A program made the position numbers and the translations under genes. Below, piece after piece: positions 17,570 through 26,327 of a stretch of DNA of 64,000 nucleotides. This DNA comes from Stutzerimonas stutzeri. GTDB taxonomy: Bacteria; Pseudomonadota; Gammaproteobacteria; Pseudomonadales; Pseudomonadaceae. The notes beneath the pieces were generated by a model. The model did not search any database and was not told where the DNA came from. It saw nothing but the letters and a program-made list of their open reading frames with translations. Each line of letters begins with the position of its first letter. The first letter of the stretch is position 1. The stretch lies in assembly GCA_002387205.1 (NCBI GenBank), contig DGLA01000010.1:248438-312437 (forward strand), read 5' to 3'.

Positions 17570-18850
17570 ATGGACGCGCTCATTCTTCTCGGCAGCTTTG
17601 CCGTCCTGTTTCTACTGCGGATGCCGGTGGCATACGCGCTAGGCCTTTCCGCCCTCATCGGCGCCTGGTGGATCGACATCCCCTTCGATGCGGTGATGAT
17701 TCAGGTCGCCGGCGGCGTGAACAAGTTCTCTCTGCTGGCCATTCCGTTCTTCGTGCTGGCTGGGGCGATCATGGCCGAGGGCGGTATGTCGCGCCGGCTG
17801 GTGGCATTTGCCGGGGTTCTGGTCGGGTTTGTGCGCGGCGGTCTGTCGCTGGTCAACATCATGGCCTCGACCTTCTTCGGCGCGATTTCCGGCTCCTCGT
17901 TGGCCGATACCGCATCGGTCGGTTCGGTGCTGATTCCCGAAATGGAAAAGAAGGGCTATCCGCGTGAATTCTCCACGGCGGTAACCGTGAGCGGATCGGT
18001 GCAGGCGTTGCTGACTCCGCCGAGCCATAACTCGGTCCTCTACTCCCTTGCCGCTGGCGGCACCGTGTCGATCTCGTCCTTGTTCATCGCCGGCATCGGG
18101 CCCGGCCTGCTGTTGAGCGCCGTGATGATGACCATGTGCCTGATCTTCGCCCGGGTCCGCAACTACCCCAAAGGGGACGTAATCCCGCTCAGGCAGGCGC
18201 TGAAGATCTGCGTCGAGGCGCTCTGGGGCCTGATGACCATGGTCATCATTCTGGGCGGCATTCTGTCGGGCGTGTTCACGGCGACCGAGTCGGCGTCGAT
18301 CGCGGTCGTATGGGCATTCTTCGTGACCATGTTCATCTACCGTGACTACAAGTGGCACGAGCTGCCGAAGCTCCTGCATCGCACCGTCCGGACCCTGTCC
18401 GTGGTGATGATCCTGATCGCATTCGCTGCAAGCTTCGGCTACATCATGACGCTCATGCAGATCCCATCGAAGATCACCACGCTGTTCCTGACCCTGTCGG
18501 ACAATCGTTACGTAATCCTGATGTGCATCAACCTGATGCTGCTGGTGCTTGGCACCCTGATGGACATGGCACCGCTGATCCTGATCCTGACGCCGATACT
18601 GATGCCAGTCATCACTGGAATTGGTGTCGATCCGGTGCACTTCGGCATGATCATGCTGGTGAACCTGGGCATCGGCTTGATCACCCCGCCGGTGGGCGCG
18701 GTACTTTTCGTTGGCGCTGCGATCGGCAAGGTTACGATTGAAAACACCGTGAAGGCGCTGCTGCCCTTCTATGTCGCCCTGTTCATGGTGCTACTGGCCG
18801 TCACCTACATTCCGGCAATCTCCCTCTGGCTGCCCAATTTGGTGCTCTAG
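17570..18850 (+). CDS. TRAP transporter large permease (DctM family)
   Basis: The 426-residue protein has about 12 membrane segments and DctM signatures such as LAIPFFVLAGAIMAEGG near residues 60-76, FGAISGSSLADTASVGS near 103-119 and LGIGLITPPVG near 362-372. It is the sodium-coupled channel subunit of the TRAP system. It begins immediately after the dctQ stop, which implies translational coupling. The gene ends the udh operon; a strong terminator lies 20 nt beyond. Confidence 0.95.
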   Translation: MDALILLGSFAVLFLLRMPVAYALGLSALIGAWWIDIPFDAVMIQVAGGVNKFSLLAIPFFVLAGAIMAEGGMSRRLVAFAGVLVGFVRGGLSLVNIMASTFFGAISGSSLADTASVGSVLIPEMEKKGYPREFSTAVTVSGSVQALLTPPSHNSVLYSLAAGGTVSISSLFIAGIGPGLLLSAVMMTMCLIFARVRNYPKGDVIPLRQALKICVEALWGLMTMVIILGGILSGVFTATESASIAVVWAFFVTMFIYRDYKWHELPKLLHRTVRTLSVVMILIAFAASFGYIMTLMQIPSKITTLFLTLSDNRYVILMCINLMLLVLGTLMDMAPLILILTPILMPVITGIGVDPVHFGMIMLVNLGIGLITPPVGAVLFVGAAIGKVTIENTVKALLPFYVALFMVLLAVTYIPAISLWLPNLVL

Positions 18851-18869
18851 CAGTCATCACGCGTAGCTA

Positions 18870-18896
18870 CGCCGCCCCACCCGGGCGGCGTTTTGC
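18870..18896 (+). terminator. Rho-independent terminator of udh-TRAP operon
   Basis: CGCCGCCC-CACCC-GGGCGGCG forms an 8-bp GC stem at 18870-18890, followed by TTTTGC. Confidence 0.85.
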
Positions 18897-19002
18897 TTTA
18901 CAAGCCTGTGAACGATTCATGCAACGAAACGACGAACAAACACCACTGCTACTGCAGCCGGCGCCCATTCATTGTGATGTCGCCTAGGACAGGATTGACC
19001 CG

Positions 19003-19911
19003 ATGCACACTGCCGCACCCTTTCCACGCCATATCGCTGCTTTGATCCTGGCCACTTTGGCCTGCTCGTTCGCGGCCAACCATATCGCCGCGCGCATTGC
19101 CTTCGATCACGGCACCGGTCTGTTGCTGGCCATGCTCTGTCGAGCAGGGGTCACGTTGCTGGCTTTGGCTGCGCTTGTGTTCTGGCGGCGCGAGTCCCTT
19201 CGCTTGAGCGGTGCTACGTGGCGCTGGCAAATCCTGCTAGGGCTGCTGATCACGATTCAGAGCTTCTGCATCTACTCGGCGGTAGCCCGCATACCCGTTG
19301 CGCTGGCTTTACTGGTGGTCAACCTTTCGCCCATCCTGCTTGCATTGCTCACGTGGGCGCTCGGCGGCCCGAGACCGACCCGCCACGCGCTGGCAATCAT
19401 GGGCGTGATTCTGGTCGGCCTCGTACTGGTGCTGGACGTTCCCACACGCATAATGACCAGCGAGGCGCCTGATGCTCAATGGACCGCCGGTATCCTGTTC
19501 AGCCTTACCGCAGCGGGAGTATTCGCGCTGGCGCTGTGGGTCACCGAGCATAAGCTCTCGAGCATGGCCGGGTCGGTGCGGAGCATGCTGACGCTGGTGT
19601 TGGTCTTTGGCGCTTCTGCCATGCTCGGCGCAAGCGGCCTTATACCAGGTGGGCTAGGATTGCCCAGCGCGACTGTCGGCTGGATCGCATTGGGTTGCCT
19701 GGTACTTCTGTATGGCGCCGCCTTCTCCACGCTTTTCATCTGCATGCCGCGGCTGAACATCGCCCGCAATGCACCCGTCATGAACATGGAGCCGGTCGCC
19801 GGCATGCTGCTCGGCTGGTTGGTGCTTGGCCAGTTGCTGGCCCCCCTGCAGATACTGGGCGGGCTCATCGTGGTGGGCGGTATCGTCCTGCTGGCTTATC
19901 GCAAGAACTGA
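19003..19911 (+). CDS. EamA/DMT-family membrane transporter
   Basis: The 302-residue protein has about ten membrane helices in two EamA repeats (roughly residues 8-140 and 160-300), the layout of drug/metabolite exporters in the RhaT/RarD group. AGGACAGG lies upstream of the ATG. It sits alone between the TRAP terminator and the convergent GntR gene and has no operator-like motif in front, so a link to the aldarate pathway is uncertain. Substrate unknown. Confidence 0.85.
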   Translation: MHTAAPFPRHIAALILATLACSFAANHIAARIAFDHGTGLLLAMLCRAGVTLLALAALVFWRRESLRLSGATWRWQILLGLLITIQSFCIYSAVARIPVALALLVVNLSPILLALLTWALGGPRPTRHALAIMGVILVGLVLVLDVPTRIMTSEAPDAQWTAGILFSLTAAGVFALALWVTEHKLSSMAGSVRSMLTLVLVFGASAMLGASGLIPGGLGLPSATVGWIALGCLVLLYGAAFSTLFICMPRLNIARNAPVMNMEPVAGMLLGWLVLGQLLAPLQILGGLIVVGGIVLLAYRKN

Positions 19912-20024
19912 GCAAAGCGCACCAGCGGCAGGTGCGCGGGGCCGGGCATCAGCCATGGGCCCAGCAGTTGCCAACGGTCCATGACACAGTGGCCCACTGG
20001 CGTGGTTCGAATCTAGAGCGTAGA

Positions 20025-20783
20025 TCAGTTGCCCTTGTCCGTCTCGGCCTCTTCGTGGGCCTGACGCAGGCGCTCACGGCTGTTGGTCAGGTGCAGACGC
20101 ATTGCAGCTCGGGCGGACTCTGCATCCTGACGTGCAATGGCATCGTAAATCTGCTCGTGCTCGCGGCCGAGGCGCTGCTGATAATGCGGCTGATCGTCAT
20201 GGGCCAACCGCGCCGAGTTAAGCCGGCTGCGTGGAATGATCGCCGTACCCAGGTGGTTCATGATGTCGGTGAAGTAGCGGTTCCCCGTGGCTTCGGCGAT
20301 TTGCAGATGAAACTGGAAATCAGACACCGCGGCTTCACTGGAAAGCGCTGCACTTCTTTGCAGCGAATCCAGGAAGTCCCGCATAGCCTTTAGCTGCTCG
20401 GGTGTCCGCCGCTGTGCCGCGAGGCCGGCGGACTCGACCTCCAGGCTGATCCGCAATTCGAGTATCGATAACACGTCGCGTAGCGTCCCGATGGTGGCCG
20501 GGTCGATACGCAGGCCAGTCGTGCTTGGAGTATCGAGTACGAAGGTACCAATGCCATGGCGAGTCTCAACCAGGCCAGACGCCTGAAGACGCGAGATTGC
20601 CTCACGTACAACCGTCCTGCTCACCCCCTGGGCCTGCATGATTGCTGACTCCGTCGGCAGCTTGTCGCCGCGCTTGATGACGCCGTCGCGGATCTGCTGC
20701 GATAGCTCGGTCACCAGTTCCTGTGCGAGGCTGCGGTGCTTACGGCGGACACGTGGCTGGGCGATCTGGTTTTCCATGGACAC
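20025..20783 (-). CDS. GntR-family transcriptional regulator, FadR (FCD) subfamily
   Basis: The 252-residue protein has an N-terminal winged helix (about residues 15-85, with PTESAIMQAQGVSRTVVREAI as the recognition region) and a C-terminal all-helical FCD ligand domain (about 100-230) holding ELRISLEVESAGLAA and HLQIAEATGN; His/Asp residues there usually bind a metal that helps bind a carboxylate effector. It is the only regulator within the aldarate island, and the operator-like motif stands upstream of its own gene. It resembles regulators of galactarate/glucarate use such as GguR-type proteins. The first start is GTG 20783; ATG 20777 is equally possible. An aldarate or its lactone as inducer is inferred. 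Confidence 0.88.
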   Translation of the reverse strand: MSMENQIAQPRVRRKHRSLAQELVTELSQQIRDGVIKRGDKLPTESAIMQAQGVSRTVVREAISRLQASGLVETRHGIGTFVLDTPSTTGLRIDPATIGTLRDVLSILELRISLEVESAGLAAQRRTPEQLKAMRDFLDSLQRSAALSSEAAVSDFQFHLQIAEATGNRYFTDIMNHLGTAIIPRSRLNSARLAHDDQPHYQQRLGREHEQIYDAIARQDAESARAAMRLHLTNSRERLRQAHEEAETDKGN

Positions 20784-20827
20784 ATTGATCTCTATGAAGC
20801 GGACTGATGCCTATCATAGCCCAAGCG

Positions 20828-20840
20828 GTTGTACGATAAC
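20828..20840 (-). promoter_or_regulatory. Putative autoregulatory operator of the GntR gene
   Basis: On the minus strand this reads GTTATCGTACAAC, identical over 13 bases to the site before kdgD. It lies 45 bp upstream of the GntR start codon, consistent with autoregulation. Confidence 0.65.
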
Positions 20841-20943
20841 TATCGCAAGCCCCCTCATTGACACGGCCTAACCATTCATCCAGATACCTCATGGTTCCCA
20901 GCCCTTTCCTATACTCACCGGGTCACCCACTCGGAGATGAATC

Positions 20944-21189
20944 ATGCACCGCATACTTCTATTTGTTGCAGCCGCAGCGATCGCAGCGCCTGTTTGGGCA
21001 ATGCATTGCCCGATGGACATGGCCAAGATCGACAAGCAATTAGCGAGCAACCCGCCAAGCGATCCGGCAACGCTGGAGAAGGTAAAGGATCTACGAGCGG
21101 AAGGAGAGCAGCTTCACAAAGCAGGCGATCACGCTCAATCACTTCAGGTTCTGGAGCAGGCACAGGCGTTGCTCGACTCCGCGCAATAA
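20944..21189 (+). CDS. Small secreted protein of unknown function
   Basis: The 81-residue protein begins with a Sec signal (MHRILLFVAAAAIAAPVWA, cleavage after residue 19). The mature part opens with HCPMDMAKIDKQL and is otherwise a charged, helical segment with KVKDLRAEGEQLHKAGDHAQSL, suggesting a small helical hairpin in the periplasm. Four of the first residues (H, C, M, M) could bind a metal, but this is only suggestive. GGAG precedes the ATG by about 8 nt. No family recognised. Confidence 0.7.
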   Translation: MHRILLFVAAAAIAAPVWAMHCPMDMAKIDKQLASNPPSDPATLEKVKDLRAEGEQLHKAGDHAQSLQVLEQAQALLDSAQ

Positions 21190-21231
21190 CCGTAGCCATC
21201 GGACGGCCCGGCGATATGCTGGCCGTCCGCG

Positions 21232-21492
21232 CTAGGGTGGGTTGGCCCCGCCGGAACATCTGACTCTCAGCTCCTTTCGTTCGAAATCCTCCTCGCTGCT
21301 AAGGGTGTCGTAACCATCGGGACAGATTTCATTCGCCCGAGTCTTGCATCCTGGCCGCCCTTCTACCTTGTCACAGGCGAGAACGTACTCGTCGGTCTGC
21401 TGCGCCGGTCGGACGACTTCGAAAGCACTGCAGCCGACCAGCGTCAGAACGGCTCCTACAGCAACGCTAATGTGATAAAGCGTTTTGTTCAT
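21232..21492 (-). CDS. Small cysteine-rich lipoprotein of unknown function
   Basis: The 86-residue protein has a lipoprotein signal with lipobox LVGC (Cys about residue 21) after a hydrophobic stretch. The mature part, SAFEVVRPAQQTDEYVLACDK..., holds four more Cys residues (near 39, 49, 57 and 79) that could form two disulphides. It should be anchored to the envelope. It converges with the small secreted protein gene to its left. No function recognised. Confidence 0.7.
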   Translation of the reverse strand: MNKTLYHISVAVGAVLTLVGCSAFEVVRPAQQTDEYVLACDKVEGRPGCKTRANEICPDGYDTLSSEEDFERKELRVRCSGGANPP

Positions 21493-21544
21493 TGGCTATC
21501 GCCTCGCTCGACGTGCAACACCGATGCGCTAGTTGCCTACCCCG

Positions 21545-21562
21545 TGTAAGCCCTAGCTGACC
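21545..21562 (+). promoter_or_regulatory. Putative GacA upstream activating element
   Basis: TGTAAG-CCCTAG-CTGACC matches the left half of the known GacA box (TGTAAG-N6-CTTACA) exactly and the right half at 4 of 6 bases. Its centre lies about 65 bp before the likely start of the GGA-rich RNA at 21618, a usual distance for rsm promoters. The remaining stretch 21493-21717 shows no protein gene. Confidence 0.55.
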
Positions 21563-21617
21563 CGCTGTGGCGAATTCGGATGATTTCGCCTAGCTCGTGC
21601 TTCGCTTACCTTGCTCA

Positions 21618-21745
21618 CCAGTAGCGCAGGATGCGCAGCTGGATAGGGAAGCCGGTTAAGGATCATTCGCAGGAATGCGAATCTGAAGGACAACGGAACG
21701 ACTGGCTAGACGCCTACAGCCCCGCCACGTACGGGGCTTTTTATT
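21618..21745 (+). ncRNA. Candidate Rsm-type small RNA (RsmA/CsrA titration)
   Basis: Within 21629-21697 there are seven GGA motifs. At least two sit in the loops of perfect hairpins: GCGC-AGGAT-GCGC at 21624-21636 and ATTCGC-AGGAAT-GCGAAT at 21665-21682. The others are single-stranded or flanking (GGATAGGGA, AAGGATC, AAGGAC, CGGA). The element ends in a strong terminator and has a GacA-box-like sequence upstream. Length, about 125 nt, matches RsmX/Y/Z. Such RNAs bind and sequester RsmA/CsrA under control of GacS/GacA; gacA itself is 4 kb away. The 5' end is an estimate. I cannot say which Rsm paralogue it is. Confidence 0.75.
21718..21745 (+). terminator. Rho-independent terminator of the Rsm-like RNA
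   Basis: AGCCCCG-CCACGTA-CGGGGCT forms a 7-bp stem followed by TTTTATT. Confidence 0.85.
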
Positions 21746-21754
21746 GCACAGTCG

Positions 21755-22030
21755 CTAACGCGGGTTCGGCGCGTCATCCAGTTCCGCACTATCAGGATCG
21801 ACGTCAGGCACGCCCTTCATCACCTCCCCATCCTCCGGATTGTCTTGGGGCGGAGTACCATTATTACCAGGTAACTCGTCGACGCCAGCTTCATCGCCAG
21901 GACTGACATCCGTCCGCTCGGATCCAAGTGGTGGTGGCGAGCCGGGTATAACCACATCATCTGGGCCGGGACGTACGGCTTCCGAAGCGTCATTATCCCG
22001 GGTGGTTAGATCTTCTGGTTGGTTGCCCAT
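21755..22030 (-). CDS. Small acidic, disordered protein of unknown function
   Basis: The 91-residue protein from ATG 22030 has GGAGGAG about 9 nt upstream. It is rich in Asp, Glu, Pro and Gly (PEDLTTRDNDASEAVRPGPD..., PQDNPEDGEV), has no hydrophobic core, and is likely disordered and cytoplasmic. The reading frame is open to 22111, but that extension is basic and lacks a ribosome-binding site. No function recognised. It converges with the Rsm-like RNA, whose terminator ends 10 nt before its stop codon. Confidence 0.65.
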   Translation of the reverse strand: MGNQPEDLTTRDNDASEAVRPGPDDVVIPGSPPPLGSERTDVSPGDEAGVDELPGNNGTPPQDNPEDGEVMKGVPDVDPDSAELDDAPNPR

Positions 22031-22155
22031 CGTTTCATCTCCTCCGCGCAACGAAATGCCTATGGATAAGAGGTGTGTTGCGACCCTGCGTTCACGACGA
22101 TGCGCGGCCACTGGTCACATACAATGCGTCACTGTTGCCAGCAGATGCCGTTAAA

Positions 22156-22187
22156 CGAAAAAACCGGCTGCGATTGCCGGTTTTCGA
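22156..22187 (-). terminator. Rho-independent terminator after tRNA-Leu
   Basis: On the minus strand AAAACCGGC-loop-GCCGGTTTT with a following T run closes the tRNA-Leu transcript. The stem pairs AACCGGC at 22162-22168 with GCCGGTT at 22176-22182. Confidence 0.75.
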
Positions 22188-22210
22188 TACAGACTTATGG
22201 CATGTCCCGA

Positions 22211-22297
22211 TGGTGCCCGGAGCGGGAATCGAACCCGCATACCCTTTCGGATGAGGGATTTTAAGTCCCTTGCGTCTACCAGTTTCGCCATCCGGGC
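22211..22297 (-). tRNA. tRNA-Leu (UAA)
   Basis: The 87-nt gene starts GCCCGGATGGCGAAACTGG and ends CCGGGC-ACCA with CCA encoded. The anticodon loop reads ACTTAAAA, giving anticodon TAA; a long variable arm and the GGTTCGATTC T arm are present. It is the last of three tRNA genes on this strand. Confidence 0.95.
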
Positions 22298-22441
22298 GGG
22301 ACGGGGATGCGCGATGGGAATCGCGGCGCAGGACTATAACCAGCCACTGGCCGAGGCGCAACCCGAACGGGCAGGCTTAGCCTCTGTGAAGCTTTGGCGG
22401 AGCATGACCGCCATGCTTAACCGCAGCGAGGCCGGAGGACA

Positions 22442-22636
22442 TCAATGGCGCCGACGCACACCGACAATCAGCCAGAACACCAGCCCAAGGATGGGGAAAA
22501 TAGCAATGCCTAACGCCCAAAGGGCTTTGGCCCCAACGGTCCGTTCGCTTTTGAACACGCTTATGATTGCAAGCAGATCCAGCACAATCACCGCACCGAC
22601 TAGCGCAATTGCGAGGTAACTCATCGCGTCTGACAT
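22442..22636 (-). CDS. PLDc_N-domain small membrane protein
   Basis: The 64-residue protein has two membrane helices joined by FKSERTVGAKALWALGIAIF and ends LGLVFWLIVGVRRRH. This is the short phospholipase D/cardiolipin-synthase N-terminal (PLDc_N) module found alone in many bacteria; no catalytic HKD domain is present. I chose ATG 22636, which has GGAG 9 nt upstream, over the in-frame start at 22663. Function unknown. Confidence 0.75.
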   Translation of the reverse strand: MSDAMSYLAIALVGAVIVLDLLAIISVFKSERTVGAKALWALGIAIFPILGLVFWLIVGVRRRH

Positions 22637-22765
22637 GGAATGCTCCGTTGGTAGACTCTCCATGTTTCAGTCACCGACGGAGGCGATACAGTTCCGGGCC
22701 AGAGCGAACCGGTGCCGCTGACAACCAGCAGAAAGACCGTGGGAGCGTTAGGAAAATTGAAAACA

Positions 22766-22796
22766 TAAAAAAACCGCAAGCTTGCGCTTGCGGTTT
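22766..22796 (-). terminator. Rho-independent terminator after tRNA-Cys
   Basis: On the minus strand AACCGCAAGC-GCAA-GCTTGCGGTT has a 10-bp perfect stem (22772-22795) followed by a run of seven T. Confidence 0.85.
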
Positions 22797-22805
22797 CTTT
22801 ATTAA

Positions 22806-22879
22806 TGGAGGCCGATGTCGGAATCGAACCGGCGTACACGGATTTGCAATCCGCTGCATAACCACTCTGCCAACCGGCC
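22806..22879 (-). tRNA. tRNA-Cys (GCA)
   Basis: The 74-nt gene begins GGCCGGTTGGCAGAG and ends CGGCCTCCA with CCA encoded. The anticodon loop ATTGCAAAT gives GCA. Confidence 0.95.
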
Positions 22880-22882
22880 TCA

Positions 22883-22910
22883 AAACGAAGACGCCGCATG
22901 CAGCGGCGTC
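22883..22910 (-). terminator. Hairpin with T-rich tail between tRNA-Gly and tRNA-Cys
   Basis: GACGCCGC-TGCAT-GCGGCGTC forms an 8-bp stem at 22890-22910, followed on the minus strand by TTCGTTTT. It may terminate some tRNA-Gly transcripts or act as a processing signal. Confidence 0.5.
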
Positions 22911-22923
22911 ATCGTCAACAAAC

Positions 22924-22999
<76 letters not shown>

Positions 23000-23068
23000 G
23001 TCGTCTTGGTGACGGGCGCCATTCTATAGTTTCCAAACGCCCCGTCAAGCCTTTGATTAAAAAAGTCT

Positions 23069-23626
23069 TTATTTCTTTTCTGCAGGGCTCAGATGAGGCC
23101 AGGCGGCAATCAGGTAATTAACCATCGACCATAGCGTGAGGGCTGCCGCAACGATCAGCAAGGCATAGCCCAGGGTTACCCAGAGCGAAGCAAGCGGTGG
23201 GTTTGCCAGCAGGATGATGAGTGCCACCATCTGCGCTGCAGTTTTCCATTTGCCCAGGTTGGACACTGCTACCTGCGCCCGGGCGCCAAGTTCAGCCATC
23301 CACTCGCGAAGAGCCGACACCACGATCTCACGACCGATGATGATGGCCGCAGGAAGGGTCAGCCAGATATTGGCGTGCTCTTCAACCAGCAGCACAAGAG
23401 CCACCGCGACCATCAGCTTGTCGGCGACCGGATCAAGAAAGGCTCCAAACGGCGTGCTCTGCTGGAGTCGGCGGGCCAGGTAACCATCCAGCCAATCGGT
23501 AAGCGCTGCAATCGTGAAGACGGCACTGGTCGCCAGGTAGCTCCATTTGAAGGGAAGATAGAACAGCAGAATGATGATCGGGATCAGCAGTACGCGTATC
23601 ACCGTGAGGATGTTTGGGATGTTCAT
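23069..23626 (-). CDS. pgsA: CDP-diacylglycerol--glycerol-3-phosphate 3-phosphatidyltransferase
   Basis: The 185-residue integral membrane protein has the CDP-alcohol phosphotransferase signature, DG-x2-AR-x8-G-x3-D-x3-D, seen as [10 protein letters not shown]...[11 protein letters not shown] near residues 46-69. It makes phosphatidylglycerophosphate, the committed step to phosphatidylglycerol and cardiolipin, in the inner membrane. I chose ATG 23626 ([14 protein letters not shown]), which gives the family's usual N-terminus, over 23635. It lies 33 nt after uvrC and before the tRNA genes. Confidence 0.95.
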   Translation of the reverse strand: MNIPNILTVIRVLLIPIIILLFYLPFKWSYLATSAVFTIAALTDWLDGYLARRLQQSTPFGAFLDPVADKLMVAVALVLLVEEHANIWLTLPAAIIIGREIVVSALREWMAELGARAQVAVSNLGKWKTAAQMVALIILLANPPLASLWVTLGYALLIVAAALTLWSMVNYLIAAWPHLSPAEKK

Positions 23627-23659
23627 CGATACCACTGATCAGCGAAATTAGGGGTGATT

Positions 23660-25480
23660 CTACTCACTGTGCAGAGCGGCATAAATCGACTCGGCAAGCT
23701 TTTTACTGATGCCTGGCGCCTTGGCTATTTCGTCGAGACTTGCGCGGCACAGTTCTTGAAGACCACCAAAATGCTTGAGCAGTTCGCGGCGCCGTTTCGG
23801 TCCGATGCCCGCGACTCCCTCCAGTGTCGAGGTAGTCCGTGCCTTGCCGCGTCGTGCGCGGTGACCTGTGATTGCGAAACGGTGTGCCTCGTCGCGCACC
23901 TGTTGGATCAAATGAAGCGCGGGCGAGTCGCCCGGGAGGGTAAATTCGTGAGCCGCATCATTCAGGTACAGGGTTTCCAGGCCCGGCTTGCGGGTCACGC
24001 CCTTGGCTACACCAAGCAGGATCAGGTCGGGGACGGCCAGCTCTTCCAGCACTTCCCGAGCCATGTTCAACTGCCCTTTGCCGCCATCCACCAACAGGAT
24101 ATCGGGCAGCTTCCCCTCGCCTTCGGCGGCTTTCCTGAATCGCCGCGATAGCGCCTGATGCATGGCGGCATAGTCGTCTCCGCCGGTAACCCCTTCGATG
24201 TTGTAGCGCCGGTAATCGGACTTCAGCGGACCCTCGGGTCCGAACACCACGCAGGAAGCGACCGTCGCTTCCCCGCTGGAGTGGCTGATGTCGAAACATT
24301 CGAGGCGGGTCGGCAGTTCTTCCAGTTCCAGCGCATCGGCCAACGCCTGGAAACGGGCGGCCAAGTGTTGTCGGTTCGCCAGTCGCGCGCCGAGCGCCTG
24401 CTCGGCGTTGGTTAGCGCCAGTTGCTGCCAGCGGGCACGGGTCCCACGCACACGGTGGGTAATGGTCAGCTCGACATCCCGCAGTTCGCTGACAGCGCTG
24501 ATCAGGGTGTCAAAGTCCTCGTGGACAGCATTGACGATCAGCTCGGACGGTAGATCACGCTCCATCGAGCCGAGGTAATACTGCTCCAGGAACGCTTGTA
24601 GCACCTCTGCAACGCTTTCCTCGATGGCGACCTGTGGAAAGAAGTTCTTGCTACCAAGAACCCGGCCGCTGCGCACGCTGATCAGATGTACACAGGCACC
24701 ACCCGGACTGACCGCCGCCGATACGATATCGACGTTGCCACTGCCGCCTTCCATGCTCTGCTGATCCTGCACGCGTCGCAGGATGCCGATCTGATCGCGG
24801 ATCTCTGCGGCGCGTTCGAAGTTCAGTTCCATCGCCGCCGTTTCCATGCTTCTGGAGAGCTCATCAGCCAGCGCATTGCTGCGCCCTTCCAGAAACATGA
24901 TCGAATGCCGGACGTCTTCGGCATATTCCTCTGGCTCGACGAGACCAACGCAGGGTGCCTTGCAGCGTTTGATCTGGTACTGCAGGCAGGGTCGGGTGCG
25001 ATTGCGGTAATAGCTGTCTTCACACTGACGGACAAAAAACGCTTTCTGAAGCAGGCTCAGGCTTTCGCGGATTGCACCGGCGCTGGGATACGGGCCGAAA
25101 TACCGTCCCGGTGCTTTCTTCGCACCGCGATGGATGCTCAGGAGCGGGAAGTCTCCGCTTGAGAGAAACACGTAGGGGTAGGATTTGTCGTCGCGCAGCA
25201 GGATGTTGTAAGGCGGTCGCCACTGCTTGATGAGTGTCTGCTCGAGCAGCAGCGCTTCGGTCTCGTTGGCCGTGATGGTCGTTTCGACCTGAGCGATCTT
25301 GGCAACCAACGCGGCGGTTTTCGGCGCCTGCCCGGTTTTGCGGAAGTAGCTGGCCAGACGTTTTTTGAGGTTCTTCGCCTTGCCGACATAAAGCAGTTTG
25401 GCATCGGCATCGAACATGCGGTAGACGCCGGGGCGCCCGCTGCAGGAGGCTAGAAATGCAGATGAGTCGAAGCCAGTCAT
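23660..25480 (-). CDS. uvrC: UvrABC excinuclease subunit C
   Basis: The 606-residue protein has an N-terminal GIY-YIG nuclease domain ([20 protein letters not shown], about residues 19-38) for the 3' incision, a central Cys-rich/UVR region, an RNase H-like endonuclease domain for the 5' incision with [12 protein letters not shown] and [10 protein letters not shown], and C-terminal helix-hairpin-helix motifs ([19 protein letters not shown]). It performs dual incision in nucleotide excision repair. Its ATG overlaps the gacA stop by one base (TGATG), so the two are translationally coupled, a conserved arrangement. Confidence 0.97.
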   Translation of the reverse strand: MTGFDSSAFLASCSGRPGVYRMFDADAKLLYVGKAKNLKKRLASYFRKTGQAPKTAALVAKIAQVETTITANETEALLLEQTLIKQWRPPYNILLRDDKSYPYVFLSSGDFPLLSIHRGAKKAPGRYFGPYPSAGAIRESLSLLQKAFFVRQCEDSYYRNRTRPCLQYQIKRCKAPCVGLVEPEEYAEDVRHSIMFLEGRSNALADELSRSMETAAMELNFERAAEIRDQIGILRRVQDQQSMEGGSGNVDIVSAAVSPGGACVHLISVRSGRVLGSKNFFPQVAIEESVAEVLQAFLEQYYLGSMERDLPSELIVNAVHEDFDTLISAVSELRDVELTITHRVRGTRARWQQLALTNAEQALGARLANRQHLAARFQALADALELEELPTRLECFDISHSSGEATVASCVVFGPEGPLKSDYRRYNIEGVTGGDDYAAMHQALSRRFRKAAEGEGKLPDILLVDGGKGQLNMAREVLEELAVPDLILLGVAKGVTRKPGLETLYLNDAAHEFTLPGDSPALHLIQQVRDEAHRFAITGHRARRGKARTTSTLEGVAGIGPKRRRELLKHFGGLQELCRASLDEIAKAPGISKKLAESIYAALHSE

Positions 25481-26124
25481 CAATTGATGGTGTCGACCAT
25501 GCCGTGCCGGACGGCAAGCAGTGCCAGTTCGACGTCACTGGTTACCGAAAGCTTCTCGTAGATCCGATAGCGATAGGTATTGACCGTCTTGGGCGACAGG
25601 CAAAGTTTGTCTGAGATGGTCTGCACCTTCTGGCAATTGGCGATCATCAACGCGATCTGAATTTCCCGCTCGGACAGCAGGTCGAACGGTGAGCCGTTGA
25701 CCTTGGGCTGGAATGATTTCAGCGCCAGTTGCTGGGCGATCTGCGGGCTGATGTAGCGCTGCCCGGCGAATACCATGCGGATCGCCTGGACCATCTCCTC
25801 CAGCGCAGCGCCCTTGGTCAGGTAACCTGCAGCGCCCGCCTGGAGCAGCCGGGTCGGGAACGGATCTTCCTCGCAGATGGTCACCGCAATGACCTTGACG
25901 TCCGGGTGACTGCGCAAAAGCTTGCGTGTGGCTTCGAGACCGCCGATGCCGGGCATCTTGACGTCCATAAGTACTACGTCCGGCTTCAGTTCGCGGCATT
26001 TCCTGATCGCGGCTTCGCCGGATTCCGCCTGGCCGATTACCTGCAGGCCATCGATGTCGGCAAGCATTCTTGAAATGCCTGTGCGTACCAGATCGTGGTC
26101 ATCGACCACCAGCACCCTAATCAA
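25480..26124 (-). CDS. gacA: Response regulator GacA
   Basis: The 214-residue regulator has a receiver domain ([13 protein letters not shown] at the N-terminus, phosphoacceptor Asp in [10 protein letters not shown] near residue 54, Lys in TKGAALEEM) and a LuxR-type helix-turn-helix ([38 protein letters not shown] in pieces around 150-187). With the GacS kinase it activates rsm small-RNA promoters and so relieves RsmA/CsrA repression of secondary metabolism and lifestyle genes. The start codon is TTG at 26124, as usual for gacA. The gene is immediately upstream of uvrC. Confidence 0.97.
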   Translation of the reverse strand: MIRVLVVDDHDLVRTGISRMLADIDGLQVIGQAESGEAAIRKCRELKPDVVLMDVKMPGIGGLEATRKLLRSHPDVKVIAVTICEEDPFPTRLLQAGAAGYLTKGAALEEMVQAIRMVFAGQRYISPQIAQQLALKSFQPKVNGSPFDLLSEREIQIALMIANCQKVQTISDKLCLSPKTVNTYRYRIYEKLSVTSDVELALLAVRHGMVDTIN

Positions 26125-26327
26125 GCAGACACCTCTTTCAGTGCAAATTCAAAGCTGGCTGGCTGCTCGCTTCATAAGCGGCGAACTTTACCAAATACTT
26201 ACCGCCATACCCAGACCGCACATCAGGCGCGGTTAATTGAAATCAAGCCAGCATACTGCTGCATGCCAGAAGTCTGAACGCAGTTGGCTACACGCGAGTC
26301 TGACACCAATCAAGTCAGTCGCTATAA

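Noticed and set aside
17092..17967. Plus-strand frame of 291 codons over dctQ-dctM
   Set aside because: It overlaps both TRAP genes in another frame and lacks any membrane or domain signature.
22271..22290. Possible attachment site at the tRNA-Leu 3' region
   Set aside because: No integrase, no duplicated tRNA end and no prophage-like genes were seen nearby.
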